A DNA stretch of 64,000 nt from Pseudomonadota bacterium (GCA_018241965.1 JAFECS010000013.1:47953-111952), one strand, 5' to 3'; numbered from the stretch's first letter, positions 50,595-60,778 are shown. The notes: generated by a model from the sequence alone, not told the origin. A program made the numbers and translations.

Positions 50595-52952
50595 TTAATG
50601 CGGTCCCTTAGCGTGAGGTCTTTCTGGTTCACTTTGCTGACGTTGTGCTAACATTTCTTTGGGCGTTTTACCCTCTTTGATTGCATCTAGAATTTCAAAT
50701 ACTCTCTTAGCATCTGATCGCCAGACTTCACTAAGTCTACCCTCAAATTGAAACTTATTGATAAATTGATTTTTATCATCTTTTTCTTCATTCATCCCAT
50801 TTACTAAACTTTTTAAATCATTCATTCTTATTTTTTCTTTCCATGTAAAGTCTTTAATATCTACGTTCAAAATATAATTAGACCATTCTTGGCCAAAGCT
50901 TAAATTTTGTTGTACGTGATTCTTAGAAGAAGATGCCAATGCAAGCGGATTTCCGGAAAAACCAGGCGTAAAAGTATGAGGAGGTTGTTGAACGACATCA
51001 GATGGCTGAGGTAATGCTTTCCTTGGAGGGGATGATGCTAATGCCTTTTCGCGTCGTTTTTCCTGATCAGTCATCTGCCTTGGTTCTGGAATATCTTTTC
51101 TATCACTTCTCAATCTTCCAGGCGAGCCAGGGTCGGGTTGTGTTGTCGCAACTGGAGGCATGGTTTTTTCAACTTTCGGTGTAGGTTTTTCGTGTATAGC
51201 TTCACCTGTCAATTGTGCAACCTTACCTTTGCTTCTAGCATCAACAGGTGGTTGTTCTGAAGGACGAGAAGAAAGAGGTCTAAATCCTAATTTTGCGGCA
51301 ATACCACCTAGATGCAAAGGGCTCTTGGGTGGAGATTCGGTTTCTTCGCTTTTGGTCGGTGAACCGCGTAAAGTCCGTGGACTACGTGGACTTTTGGGTG
51401 GAGAATCAGTCTCTTCACCGCTAGGTGATTCGCTGCGTGGACTTTTGGGTGGAGAATCGCTCCCTTGTGATGGGCTTCTGCTAAAGAAGCTGCGTATAGT
51501 CCGTGGGCTCTTTTTAGACTCTTGTGGTGAAGATTCTGCTGAAGGAGCTTTTACTGCAGGTTTGCTGGCTTTTTCTAAGGCTTCAATGAGTTTCGTATCA
51601 CCCGAAAAGTTATTCTTTGCATGTTCAAGCGCTGTAAGTCCGTCTTTATTTTTCGCATTGATATCAACATGTTTTAAAATAGCTGCTAATAATTTTTCTT
51701 TCCCCTCTGGGCTTCCAGTAAATTGGCTATAGTTTTCAACATAAGCATGCAATGGATTTTCAGCATAGATCACGGCTTTTGCAAGAGGATCCATTGAATA
51801 TTTAAGGTATGCTTTATATGCCCTATCTAAATCTTTACACCGCTTTAATACGGCAGCACAGTCCTCAGGTTTTAAACTCTCAAGATTTATCTTTTTTAAT
51901 TCTTTCCCAATTCTATTAACTTGGTCCCCACCACCAGAGCCGTCCAAATTTAATCGAGTAACTCCCTCTACATTACCTTTGACATATGCATTTATTAAGT
52001 CTTTCATTGCTTTAACAAGCTCATCCCCCGTTAATTTTTCTGCTTTAAGAACTGCATCGTGGAATGGATAATATTCACCTTGTTGCTTTGAATCGTTATA
52101 TGTTTTTTCAATACTATTTTGAATAGCTTCCTTTTTATAGTTTTCAATTGCTGAATCTACTCTGGCGGTTACTTCTTCTGTTTTCTTCTCATCTTTCTGT
52201 TCATTTTTTTGTTTTTCATCTAATCTTTGTATAATCGCTTTTCCCCAATGTTCAACCATTAACTCACCAAGCATAAATTTTAAACTCATTCCAGTTCCAT
52301 ATGTTTCACTGTTTGGATCTCCTGGATTAACTTTTCCAGTCTTGTCGAATCCTTTTAACATCGCAGATACTCTAACCACATCTGTCTTTTCTAGTTCATG
52401 AATCCTACCACTAATCAAAGAAAAACCTACTGAATTAAGAAATTCATTAATTGCTTTTTCTCTTGGTACACCTTTTTGCTGTTGCTTAACCAAATACGCT
52501 TCACAAGAAGGCATTATCAAATTAAGAATGGTATCTGGAGGCTCAGAGCTAAAATATTTCTTTTTAAATTCTCTCATTTCTTCCGATTCCATTAAATCAC
52601 TTTTTTCTCTTTGAGCATCCTCTAACTTTTGACCTTGAGGCGGGTGAGATCTTTTATCTGGATTCTCATCATGTGGACCAAGCAAGCGGTACTGCGCATT
52701 CGCCCATTTCTTTAGCAAAGGTACTGCATCATTGAAAAATTGACCAAGCTGTTTAGTTTCAACAGGAATGTTGCATTTTCTAGAAATTTCTTTACCCAGA
52801 ACAGTATGTAGACCTGTAGCTCGGTGAAAACCAGTTCCTTGATCTTTCAATAATCCGAGATTACCTGCGTATATACTTAGCTCTTCTTGTGTAAATGTTT
52901 CGGATAATTTTTTTACAATTTCTTCATCAGACAATTTAACCCCAACACTCAC
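50595..52952 (-). CDS. Large ankyrin/Ser-Pro-rich protein, candidate effector
   Basis: 785 residues from GTG 52952, with GGGGGAG six bases upstream. The N-terminal ~400 residues are helical and unrecognised. A single ankyrin-like repeat follows (VDINAKNKDGLTALEHAKNN, ~residues 427-447). Residues ~475-545 are disordered and carry repeated DSPPKSPR, SPRSPRT and GSPTK blocks: three xSPPKSP copies fitting the proline-directed kinase consensus S/T-P-x-K/R. A Pro-rich linker and a helical C-terminal domain (FGQEWSNYILNVDIKDFTW) complete it. Disordered Ser-Pro-Lys arrays are rare in bacteria and suggest phosphorylation by host CDK- or MAPK-type kinases. Function unknown. Confidence 0.75.
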   Translation of the reverse strand: MSVGVKLSDEEIVKKLSETFTQEELSIYAGNLGLLKDQGTGFHRATGLHTVLGKEISRKCNIPVETKQLGQFFNDAVPLLKKWANAQYRLLGPHDENPDKRSHPPQGQKLEDAQREKSDLMESEEMREFKKKYFSSEPPDTILNLIMPSCEAYLVKQQQKGVPREKAINEFLNSVGFSLISGRIHELEKTDVVRVSAMLKGFDKTGKVNPGDPNSETYGTGMSLKFMLGELMVEHWGKAIIQRLDEKQKNEQKDEKKTEEVTARVDSAIENYKKEAIQNSIEKTYNDSKQQGEYYPFHDAVLKAEKLTGDELVKAMKDLINAYVKGNVEGVTRLNLDGSGGGDQVNRIGKELKKINLESLKPEDCAAVLKRCKDLDRAYKAYLKYSMDPLAKAVIYAENPLHAYVENYSQFTGSPEGKEKLLAAILKHVDINAKNKDGLTALEHAKNNFSGDTKLIEALEKASKPAVKAPSAESSPQESKKSPRTIRSFFSRSPSQGSDSPPKSPRSESPSGEETDSPPKSPRSPRTLRGSPTKSEETESPPKSPLHLGGIAAKLGFRPLSSRPSEQPPVDARSKGKVAQLTGEAIHEKPTPKVEKTMPPVATTQPDPGSPGRLRSDRKDIPEPRQMTDQEKRREKALASSPPRKALPQPSDVVQQPPHTFTPGFSGNPLALASSSKNHVQQNLSFGQEWSNYILNVDIKDFTWKEKIRMNDLKSLVNGMNEEKDDKNQFINKFQFEGRLSEVWRSDAKRVFEILDAIKEGKTPKEMLAQRQQSEPERPHAKGPH

Positions 52953-53192
52953 GTTGAACTCCCCCTAATTGCAAAGAAACGCAAAACTTCATCTTTTATT
53001 GTATGTTGACCAGATAACTATTTAAATAGTTCTTTGAGCACTAGAGAAAAAATGCAGAAATATCTGGATATATAGGGGTTTTCGCTAAAAAAGTGAGCTT
53101 AAATTTGATGTAGGTACGCTCTTTTAGGGTTTTTAAAAGCACTGCCTAAAAGTGTATTATTCTGTATTAGTAACAATAATAAATGTGTAATT

Positions 53193-54170
53193 ATGCTTAA
53201 TTCAGCTTCACCCCAAGCCAATTTCGCCTCCATCCACACTCCAGCATCCGATAGTTACGATACTTTCGATCAATACACCCTCATTGAAAAACACATCGAT
53301 GCCTACCCTGCAAACCATGTTTTAGAAGTCGCAGAAAAATCCACTGGTAAAGCTTGTTTTCTTTCCCTAAGGCACGGTGAATTTTCTGCCCAACTAGATA
53401 AAGCTTGTAGCGATATTTATCGACTATTCGTGCCAAGTACACCCCAAACCTGGATAGTCAAAAGCGGAAACGACTTTTATTTGGCTTCAACCACCATTGA
53501 AAATTTAACGAATTATGTGGATATTCCTGATCAAACTGACGATTTTACGCCACTATATTTAGGTGCCAACAGTGTCTTGAGCCATTTTTTAGGCGAAACG
53601 GATATTCACGAAGGCAATATGCTTTTAAGCTCTGAAGATGATACAACCTTCGTGGCACATAAAATTGATAATGCCGAAGCGTTAGATCCTGATGCATTAC
53701 AAAGCGCGCGCTTAACTTCAAAAAATGACGAGTCAGATGATGATAATTCCTTTAATGATGATCCTGATTTTAAAGTAGATGAGTTGTATCTTGCAGGCTA
53801 TGAGCCCAAAGCTAATCCTGAACCGTTTGATACAGCGGATGTGTTTTATAATTATTGGAAATATCCTGCCGCTGTAGTGCATCATTATCAATATCAACAG
53901 GAGCAAAGGGATACTTTAAGAGCAATCGCCTCAACCCCATTTTCTGAAATGGCGACTATTTTGCGACACACAGTGACTGCAAGCAAAAGAATCGAAAATT
54001 TAGCTTTTATGGAAAAGCTTTATAATAGTAATTTAATCGCCTCGCAAGCTGTGCGCAATGAAATTAAAGCGATCCTTGATAATCCAGATAAACTTCCTAA
54101 ACTCGCAGAAATTGAGGATGTTATTCAATTATTAGAAAAACGCCATCAGCGTTATGCTGCATTAAAATGA
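53193..54170 (+). CDS. Unrecognised 325-aa protein with kinase-like HxxN...D motif
   Basis: Residues 137-142 read DIHEGN, and KID follows at 157-159 (LGETDIHEGNMLLSSEDD... AHKIDNAEAL). DxHxxN followed by a D after 15-20 residues is the catalytic-loop layout of protein-, PI- and aminoglycoside-type kinases. The N-terminal part (FLSLRHGEFSAQLDKACSDIYRLF, WIVKSGNDFYLAS) could be a kinase-like N lobe. The region after residue 180 is acidic (DESDDDNSFNDDPD) and then helical. No signal peptide and only a weak ribosome binding site. The family is not recognised, and the kinase idea rests on one motif. Confidence 0.65.
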   Translation: MLNSASPQANFASIHTPASDSYDTFDQYTLIEKHIDAYPANHVLEVAEKSTGKACFLSLRHGEFSAQLDKACSDIYRLFVPSTPQTWIVKSGNDFYLASTTIENLTNYVDIPDQTDDFTPLYLGANSVLSHFLGETDIHEGNMLLSSEDDTTFVAHKIDNAEALDPDALQSARLTSKNDESDDDNSFNDDPDFKVDELYLAGYEPKANPEPFDTADVFYNYWKYPAAVVHHYQYQQEQRDTLRAIASTPFSEMATILRHTVTASKRIENLAFMEKLYNSNLIASQAVRNEIKAILDNPDKLPKLAEIEDVIQLLEKRHQRYAALK

Positions 54171-54190
54171 AAGTTTACTAATAAAGAAGG

Positions 54191-54979
54191 TTAGCGCGGG
54201 GTACATTTTAGTGCTTGAGTTGAAAATGCCTCAAGAGGTTCTATGAATGGTTTCTCACCTTGTAAAATTCTAGTGATATTTATCTCACAGATCTGTGCAA
54301 AATGCTCATTGATTTCAATGCCTTGGCCATCTGTAAATGATTTTTGAAGAAAAGACCACGCATAAAAATCAAATTGATTAGATTCAATTGCGCTTACATG
54401 AAAAAGACAGGCTTGATGATGGAACTGGTAGGCCAATTCAGATTGATCATCTTTTGCGAACAAATCACCTAATATTTGAAATTCATGGCCTTGTAATGGG
54501 GTCTTAACTTGATACATTTTATCTAAATAAAATGCAATGGTCCTTTGCTCATTATCCGTTAATGCCGTTCTAACATTAAAGATGCGCATACCATAACAAC
54601 GGTGAATGAGACTTAACAAGGACTTTTTCAGTAAAATAACACAAGGAAATTTTGATCTGCCAAAACCTTTTGAAAATGTTTCTGAGGACGACAGTCTTGA
54701 ACAAGCTATGCGAAAGTCTAGTTCTTGAAAAATCAGGTGAGAGGGATTTTTGTTGGCAAAATTAACAATGGTTCCTTTGTGCAAATTAAGATCATAAGCT
54801 GTGGCTAAGGCTTCAAGCTGAAAGTCTGGAATGTTATTCACATCAAAGGGGTTATTCTTGTTATTAAAAATCTCTGAAAAAAGATGATCTTTTTGGATCT
54901 CCTTTTTCAAAGCTAGTACTTTTTCTTCCATGGTTTTTGGTTTATCCGAAAGCGATAATTTATCAAAAGCAAATAACAT
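54191..54979 (-). CDS. Unrecognised 262-aa protein
   Basis: ATG 54979 has GGAG eight bases upstream; an upstream in-frame start at 55030 lacks one. Mostly helical, with no signal peptide or membrane helix. A stretch with several Cys/His residues (LAYQFHHQACLFHVSAIE) is not a recognised metal site. It is convergent with the kinase-like gene, 20 bases apart. No family recognised; candidate effector by position. Confidence 0.6.
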   Translation of the reverse strand: MLFAFDKLSLSDKPKTMEEKVLALKKEIQKDHLFSEIFNNKNNPFDVNNIPDFQLEALATAYDLNLHKGTIVNFANKNPSHLIFQELDFRIACSRLSSSETFSKGFGRSKFPCVILLKKSLLSLIHRCYGMRIFNVRTALTDNEQRTIAFYLDKMYQVKTPLQGHEFQILGDLFAKDDQSELAYQFHHQACLFHVSAIESNQFDFYAWSFLQKSFTDGQGIEINEHFAQICEINITRILQGEKPFIEPLEAFSTQALKCTPR

Positions 54980-55158
54980 ATGGATGCTCCAAAATTTTTT
55001 AACCCTTTTAAATTTAAAGGCATATTGCAATCTAAGTTAGTAAGCATATTAAAGAAGGCTATATACAATCTTCTGATAGAATTTGTTTCTTATGAATATA
55101 CTAAGATTTTAAAAATAGGATAATTAAATACTTCAATATTTATTAGCTTTAAGCGGCA

Positions 55159-55182
55159 TTATTACTGCTATAACAGTAATAA
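55159..55182. repeat. Perfect palindrome TTATTACTG-n6-CAGTAATAA
   Basis: TTATTACTG (55159-55167) and CAGTAATAA (55174-55182) are exact inverted repeats around CTATAA. A near-identical copy lies at 55234-55254 (ATTACCGCTATAGCAGTAATA), overlapping the end of the glycosyltransferase gene, with outer CACAT/ATGTG arms. They may be a regulator site pair or a terminator-like repeat. Confidence 0.6.
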
Positions 55183-55239
55183 ATGGCTTCTTATAACAAG
55201 AATTGACAATTTTTTCGATTAATAACACATATATTACCG

Positions 55240-55905
55240 CTATAGCAGTAATAATGTGCGCCATTCCTCCTCAAATGCCAGCCCACTAGGCGCTTTCATT
55301 GAAGGCACGCCTTGCGTCCAATGCACTAATGCAACATCCTCGCGTGGCGGATGATACCCTACCAAATGGTTCCAAGTGGCAGGCAAGTCACCAATTCTGT
55401 CTACATGCGCTAACCATTTAAACTGATGCAGCTCATGATAATCTGCATTGTTAACATAATCTAAAGTAAGCTTGGTGCATTTGGCGTTATTAAATAACAT
55501 TAAGCTCGACCAATTAAACATTTTGTATGAAGAAATAGTTTTTCCTTGAAATTGATGTTCACCTTGAATATCCGCATGCTTTACCAACATCACATCATAG
55601 GCCTCATCTCTTAATGCCCATAGTTTACTAATATCTTCGCGCAGCATCATATCAGCACCATCCATAAAGATGGCCCAGCCTTCATAGTTACACAAATATG
55701 GAACCAAAAAGCGCGAGTACGAAAAATCGGTAAGTTGATCAGGCGTTCTTTCGCGGGTAAAAAACCCTTTAAGATGATTTAACTTTAAGGGGGTGATGGC
55801 CACAGGATGGGTTGCATGCTGCAAAACACTTTGCACAAATGCATGATAATGAATGGGAGACCATTCAAAATAACCAACAAAAAGTCGTATGGGTAAATTC
55901 TTCAT
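55240..55905 (-). CDS. Glycosyltransferase-like protein (GT-A fold)
   Basis: 221 residues. IRLFVGYFEWSPIHYHAFVQSV, then PVAITPLKL, FTRERTPDQLTDFSYSRFLVPYL, GWAIFMDGADMMLREDI and NWSSLMLFNNAKC fit a known family of small bacterial glycosyltransferase-like proteins that transfer sugars using a DxD-type metal site (here DGAD). The acceptor is unknown; a host-glycan-like or surface polysaccharide target is possible. The stop codon lies inside a palindrome. No strong ribosome binding site is visible before ATG 55905. Confidence 0.75.
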   Translation of the reverse strand: MKNLPIRLFVGYFEWSPIHYHAFVQSVLQHATHPVAITPLKLNHLKGFFTRERTPDQLTDFSYSRFLVPYLCNYEGWAIFMDGADMMLREDISKLWALRDEAYDVMLVKHADIQGEHQFQGKTISSYKMFNWSSLMLFNNAKCTKLTLDYVNNADYHELHQFKWLAHVDRIGDLPATWNHLVGYHPPREDVALVHWTQGVPSMKAPSGLAFEEEWRTLLLL

Positions 55906-56039
55906 AAGCGAATATTAACATTCTTTGCCAGAGTATTGAAGGGATATACACCCTATATAAAGCATTTTTCCCCAAGCAAGCCCCTAAGTTTGATAAAGTA
56001 TATATAGAGAACACACAAAGTAATTAGGTGTAGGTGCTT

Positions 56040-57488
56040 ATGGGTAGCTCGCAAAAACCACCGCTGAATTCTCTATTAGAAAAACGCTACAACGCAGGTT
56101 TTGTCAGCGATATACCCGCTTTAACCTTTCACAAAGGGCTTAATGAAGACACTATTCGCGAGATCTCACGCCTAAAAAACGAACCTGCCTTTCTTTTAGC
56201 ATGGCGCTTGAATGCTTTTAGGCACTGGCTGACACTCAAAGAACCTCACTGGTCAAATGTGCATTATCCTACGCTTGATTACCAAGCTTACAGCTATTTT
56301 AGTGCACCAGAAAACTACAGCGCTGGTAAAACATTGGATGATGTAGATCCTAAATTATTAAACGTTTATCAACGCCTTGGGATCCCACTTAGTGAACAAA
56401 AACTGCTTTCAGGCGTTGCCGTAGATGCGGTGTTTGATAGTGTTTCTGTGGCCACCACCTTTCAAGATACTTTGGCCAAGTTAGGAATACTATTTTGCTC
56501 GTTTTCAGAAGCTTGCCAAAAGTACCCTGCACTTGTGGAGCAATATTTAGGCTCTGTGGTTTCTTATCAAGATAATTTCTTTGCTTGTTTAAATGCGGCC
56601 GTATTTTCCGATGGCTCTTTTTGTTACATTCCCAAGGGCGTGAAGTGCCCCATGGAATTATCCACCTATTTTAGAATCAATGCCGCGAATACTGGCCAAT
56701 TTGAACGAACATTGATCATTGCTGAAGAAGATAGCTTTGTAAGTTATCTTGAAGGCTGCACAGCCCCCATTAGAGATACCAATCAATTGCATGCTGCTGT
56801 GGTTGAGCTGATTGCCCATGACAATGCGCAAATTAAATACGCCACCGTGCAAAATTGGTTTCCTGGCGATGAAGAAGGTATTGGGGGTATTTATAATTTT
56901 GTCACTAAGCGCGGTTTAGCCAAAGGAAAGAACGCCAAAATTTCCTGGACTCAAGTGGAAATGGGGGCAGCAATTACCTGGAAATATCCCAGCGTGATTT
57001 TAAAAGGCGATAATTCAACGGGTGAGTTTTATTCAATTGCCTTAACAAAAGGCCATCAGCAAGCAGATACGGGCACCAAAATGATCCATGTGGGCAAAAA
57101 TACTAAGAGCACCATTATTTCTAAAGCCATTTCAGCCGGACATGGGCAAAATACCTATAGAGGCCTGGTGCATATGCTGCCTAAAGCTAGCAATGCCAAT
57201 AATTATACACAATGCGATTCGCTATTGATAGGAAGTCTGTGTGGCGCGCACACTTTTCCGCATATTGAAGTAATGAATGCCACATCCCATGCGGCTCACG
57301 AAGCCTGCACTTCAAAAATCTCAGATGAACAATTATTTTATTGTCAATCACGTGGTTTGAGCCAAGAAGAAGCTGTTTCTTTGATTGTTAATGGCTTTTG
57401 CAAATCTATTTTGCAAAAACTACCTTTTGAATTTGCTGCCGAAGCACAACGCTTATTAGAAATAAGCTTGGAAGGGTGTACGGGTTAA
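56040..57488 (+). CDS. sufB: Fe-S cluster assembly scaffold SufB
   Basis: Forms the SufBC2D scaffold that builds [4Fe-4S] clusters. 482 residues from ATG 56040; the frame also opens at a GTG six bases upstream, but the AGGTG sites favour the ATG. Hallmarks: [74 protein letters not shown] and [16 protein letters not shown]. First gene of a six-gene suf operon with tight spacing. No SufR or IscR gene precedes it, so the control is unknown. Confidence 0.96.
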   Translation: MGSSQKPPLNSLLEKRYNAGFVSDIPALTFHKGLNEDTIREISRLKNEPAFLLAWRLNAFRHWLTLKEPHWSNVHYPTLDYQAYSYFSAPENYSAGKTLDDVDPKLLNVYQRLGIPLSEQKLLSGVAVDAVFDSVSVATTFQDTLAKLGILFCSFSEACQKYPALVEQYLGSVVSYQDNFFACLNAAVFSDGSFCYIPKGVKCPMELSTYFRINAANTGQFERTLIIAEEDSFVSYLEGCTAPIRDTNQLHAAVVELIAHDNAQIKYATVQNWFPGDEEGIGGIYNFVTKRGLAKGKNAKISWTQVEMGAAITWKYPSVILKGDNSTGEFYSIALTKGHQQADTGTKMIHVGKNTKSTIISKAISAGHGQNTYRGLVHMLPKASNANNYTQCDSLLIGSLCGAHTFPHIEVMNATSHAAHEACTSKISDEQLFYCQSRGLSQEEAVSLIVNGFCKSILQKLPFEFAAEAQRLLEISLEGCTG

Positions 57489-57491
57489 TTT

Positions 57492-58250
57492 ATGACATTA
57501 TCAATTAGCAACTTAAGTGTTAAGTGTAATCAAAAAGAGATCATTAACAACTTAAGCTTAACCATTCCGCAAGGGCAAATTCATGCCCTGATGGGTCCTA
57601 ATGGCTCGGGCAAAAGTACCCTTGCGCATGTTTTAGCCGGCAAGCCAGGCTATGAAATCACGCAAGGCAATATTGTTTATAACAACGTCGACATCACTAA
57701 ACTTACCCCCTTTGAACGCGCTCATTTAGGGATATTTTTAGCTTTACAATATCCCATTGAAATCCCAGGGCTCAATAACAGCTATTTTATTAAAGCAGCA
57801 AAAAATGCAAAAAATAAAGTCGAACATAAACCTGAAGTCGATGCGGTTGATTTTTTAAAAGAAATAAAAGCGCGCTTACATGAATTAAATATGTCTGAAA
57901 ACTTTTTAAGCCGCGCATTGAATACAGACTTTTCAGGCGGAGAAAAAAAATGTAATGAAATATTACAAATGCTTATCTTAAACCCAAATATGGCCATTTT
58001 AGATGAAACCGATTCAGGGTTAGATATAGACACCTTAAAATTAGTTGCTAATGCTATTTTACAGTTTCATCAACCGTATAACAGCATTTTGCTTATTACG
58101 CATTATGAAAGAATATTAAACTATATTACCCCAGACAAAGTGCATATTATGATAGAAGGACAAATTGTACAAAGTGGTGATCTCAGTTTAGCAAAAAGTC
58201 TTGAAGCCCAAGGGTATGCTGGTATCCATAATCATAAAGGCAAGGCATAG
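57492..58250 (+). CDS. sufC: Fe-S cluster assembly ATPase SufC
   Basis: ABC-type ATPase driving the SufBCD scaffold, 252 residues. Walker A GPNGSGKST, Q-loop region FLALQYPIEIPGL, signature LSRALNTDFSGGEKKCNEILQ, Walker B LAILDETDSGLDIDTL-like (here MAILDETDSGLDIDTL), and switch His in LITHYERIL. The start lies 4 bases after the sufB stop. All motifs are intact. Confidence 0.96.
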   Translation: MTLSISNLSVKCNQKEIINNLSLTIPQGQIHALMGPNGSGKSTLAHVLAGKPGYEITQGNIVYNNVDITKLTPFERAHLGIFLALQYPIEIPGLNNSYFIKAAKNAKNKVEHKPEVDAVDFLKEIKARLHELNMSENFLSRALNTDFSGGEKKCNEILQMLILNPNMAILDETDSGLDIDTLKLVANAILQFHQPYNSILLITHYERILNYITPDKVHIMIEGQIVQSGDLSLAKSLEAQGYAGIHNHKGKA

Positions 58251-58258
58251 GGATTTTT

Positions 58259-59563
58259 ATGCAAAACACTGCCTTTATGACGCAATTATCTCGGCAATTT
58301 GCAAAATTAGAGCCCTACTTGCCCTGCAGTAATGAATTAAATTTGCGCCACTTAAGACATGAAGCAATGTTAGCGCTTAACAATATTGGCTTGCCCCATA
58401 AAAAACAAGACACCTGGAAATATACCTCATTAGCCCCTTTAGCTGAGATCCCCTTTAAAGTTTACACCCACCCAAGCAGTGCACTCTCATTATCTTTGCT
58501 GAAGCCCTTTATCATAAATGATGATAAAGATAATGTGTTAGTGTTCCTCAATGGATATCACTTGCCTGCATTGAGTCATACTAATGACGCCTGCCATGGC
58601 TTGACACTTACCCATTTTAAACATGTAGCCAAAATGCAGCCCGAATTGTTACATGAACTTATCGCAAAGGGACACACTTCAAAACAATTTTTCCAACAAA
58701 TGAACAGCGCTTTTACTACTGATGGGGCGTTAGTGATTATTGCGGAAAATAAAACTATTAAACACCCCATACATCTTTACCATTTCTTAGTAAACCCTAG
58801 CCAACATCCAACCATGGCCAGCACACAAACGCATATCTTTGTTGAAAAAAATGCGCACGCTACGCTGATTGAACACTTTATTACGCTAAGCGACCAAGCA
58901 GTGTGCCTCAATACACAAACCTTTATCCATGGTTATAAAGAGGCAGCCTTAACCTATACCAAAAATGCGCATCATGATAAAAACGCTTATAGTGTTAACT
59001 TGCTGCAAGCTAATCTATACGCTGCATCACTTACCCTGTTTGATATAGGGGTGGGCGGTAAATATCAACGGCAAGAAAATCAAATTTATTTTCACGAAAA
59101 AGACAGTAAACTAAAAGTGAGTGGGATGATGGTACCCTTTTCTCATGAACATATTGATTGGGTTTACCATGTACATCATCAAATCCCACTGTGTGAATCG
59201 ATAATCAATCTAAAATCACTTGTTGGGGAAAAGGGGCATAGTAGTTTTTTGGGTAAAATATCTGTTGCCCAAAATGCGCAAAAAACTATTACCAATATAC
59301 AGAATAAAAATATGCTTATTGGTAAAGTAGGTATAGCCGATAGTTTGCCCCAATTTGAAATTTTAGCCGACGATGTGCAATGTGTGCATGGTTCAAGTGT
59401 TTCTCAACTTGATGAAAACCAACTTTATTATTTACAAAGTCGAGGCTTGGACGAAATTCAGGCTAAAGAACTGATGATTAAAGCTTTTGTAGAAGATGTT
59501 TTTCATCACCTAGAACACAATATAAAAGAACAAGTGATGGCCTATATACAGAGGCAGATATGA
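58259..59563 (+). CDS. sufD: Fe-S cluster assembly protein SufD
   Basis: Scaffold partner of SufB, 434 residues. It starts with a helical N-terminus carrying KKQDTWKYTSLAPL, then a beta-helix core with HIFVEKNAHATLIEHFI, and ends in a SufB-like tail: FEILADDVQCVHGSSVSQLDENQLYYLQSRGLDEIQAKELM. AGGGA lies five bases before the ATG. Its last 4 bases overlap sufS. Confidence 0.94.
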   Translation: MQNTAFMTQLSRQFAKLEPYLPCSNELNLRHLRHEAMLALNNIGLPHKKQDTWKYTSLAPLAEIPFKVYTHPSSALSLSLLKPFIINDDKDNVLVFLNGYHLPALSHTNDACHGLTLTHFKHVAKMQPELLHELIAKGHTSKQFFQQMNSAFTTDGALVIIAENKTIKHPIHLYHFLVNPSQHPTMASTQTHIFVEKNAHATLIEHFITLSDQAVCLNTQTFIHGYKEAALTYTKNAHHDKNAYSVNLLQANLYAASLTLFDIGVGGKYQRQENQIYFHEKDSKLKVSGMMVPFSHEHIDWVYHVHHQIPLCESIINLKSLVGEKGHSSFLGKISVAQNAQKTITNIQNKNMLIGKVGIADSLPQFEILADDVQCVHGSSVSQLDENQLYYLQSRGLDEIQAKELMIKAFVEDVFHHLEHNIKEQVMAYIQRQI

Positions 59564-60777
59564 ACATTGAACTTATCAGAGCTCAATTCCCCATTTTAAA
59601 ACAAATGGTGCATGGTTACCCACTTGCTTATCTTGATAACGCGGCTACCACACAAAAGCCGCAAGTAGTTATTGATGCTTTACAAAATTATTATCTTAGT
59701 CAAAATGCCAATGTACACCGCGGGGCATATTATCTAAGCGAGCTTGCAACTGCTCTTTATGAAAAATCAAGAGTCGCAGTTCAACAGTTTATCCATGCTG
59801 CACATACTCATGAGTGCATCTTTGTGCGCGGTGTCACTGAAGGTATCAATTTGGTTGCCAATGGTTTTGCACGTGAAATTTTACACCCTGGGGATGAAAT
59901 TCTTGTTTCGCAAATTGAGCATCATGCCAATATTGTGCCCTGGCAACTAGCTTGCCACTACACAAATGCAAAGTTACAAGTTATCCCTTGTAACGACAGG
60001 GGTGAGCTTGATATTGAAGCCTACAAACAGTTATTGAATACTAAAACCAAATTGGTTGCTATCACCCATGTCTCTAATGCCCTAGGGACTATTAACCCTA
60101 TTCAAGAAATGATAGCACTTGCCCACCATAATAATACACCTGTTTTAATTGATGGGGCGCAAGCAATTTCTCACCTTCAGGTAAATGTGCAAGCCTTAGA
60201 TTGTGATTTTTATACCTTTTCTGCCCATAAAATGTATGGGCCCTTGGGCATTGGGATCCTGTATGGCAAAAGCGCCTGGTTAGAAAAGCTCCCACCTTTT
60301 GAAGGCGGTGGAGAAATGATTAAATCTGTCACCTTTGGTAAAACCCTTTATAACGATTTACCTTATAAATTTGAAGCTGGCACTATGCCAATCGCGGAGA
60401 TCATCAGTTTGAGCGCGGCTATTCATTTTATTAATGAGGTTGGGTATCAAAACATATTATCCCATGAGAAAGCATTATTGGACTACGCTTTAGAAAAATT
60501 AGCTACAGTTGAAGATTTGAGATTTATTGGAATAGCCAAACAACGAGCTCCTGTCATCTCATTTTTACTGGGGGATATTCATCCACATGATGTCGGCACA
60601 GTACTAGATCATGCTGGCATTGCTGTACGAACAGGCAAACACTGTGCCGAGCCTACCATGGATAGGTTTAATGTCAATGCCACGGTAAGAGCTTCCTTTG
60701 CCATTTATAATACAGTAGATGAAATTGATAGGTTAGTTGTAGCCTTGGCACATGTGAATAAAGTGTTTAAGAGGTAA
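59560..60777 (+). CDS. sufS: Cysteine desulfurase SufS
   Basis: PLP enzyme that takes sulfur from cysteine for cluster assembly, 405 residues. LDNAATTQKP and VHRGAYYLSE near the N-terminus, HHANIVPWQ, PLP-lysine loop FSAHKMYGPLGIGILYG and active-site Cys in RTGKHCAEPTMDRF are all present. The ATGA overlap with sufD indicates coupling. SufE is not in the operon; SufU probably takes over sulfur acceptance. Confidence 0.95.
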   Translation: MNIELIRAQFPILKQMVHGYPLAYLDNAATTQKPQVVIDALQNYYLSQNANVHRGAYYLSELATALYEKSRVAVQQFIHAAHTHECIFVRGVTEGINLVANGFAREILHPGDEILVSQIEHHANIVPWQLACHYTNAKLQVIPCNDRGELDIEAYKQLLNTKTKLVAITHVSNALGTINPIQEMIALAHHNNTPVLIDGAQAISHLQVNVQALDCDFYTFSAHKMYGPLGIGILYGKSAWLEKLPPFEGGGEMIKSVTFGKTLYNDLPYKFEAGTMPIAEIISLSAAIHFINEVGYQNILSHEKALLDYALEKLATVEDLRFIGIAKQRAPVISFLLGDIHPHDVGTVLDHAGIAVRTGKHCAEPTMDRFNVNATVRASFAIYNTVDEIDRLVVALAHVNKVFKR

Positions 60778-60778
60778 T

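Noticed and set aside
51160..51732. 190-codon plus-strand frame inside the Ser-Pro/ankyrin gene
   Set aside because: It is the antisense of the SPPKSPR low-complexity region, which keeps the frame open by base composition.
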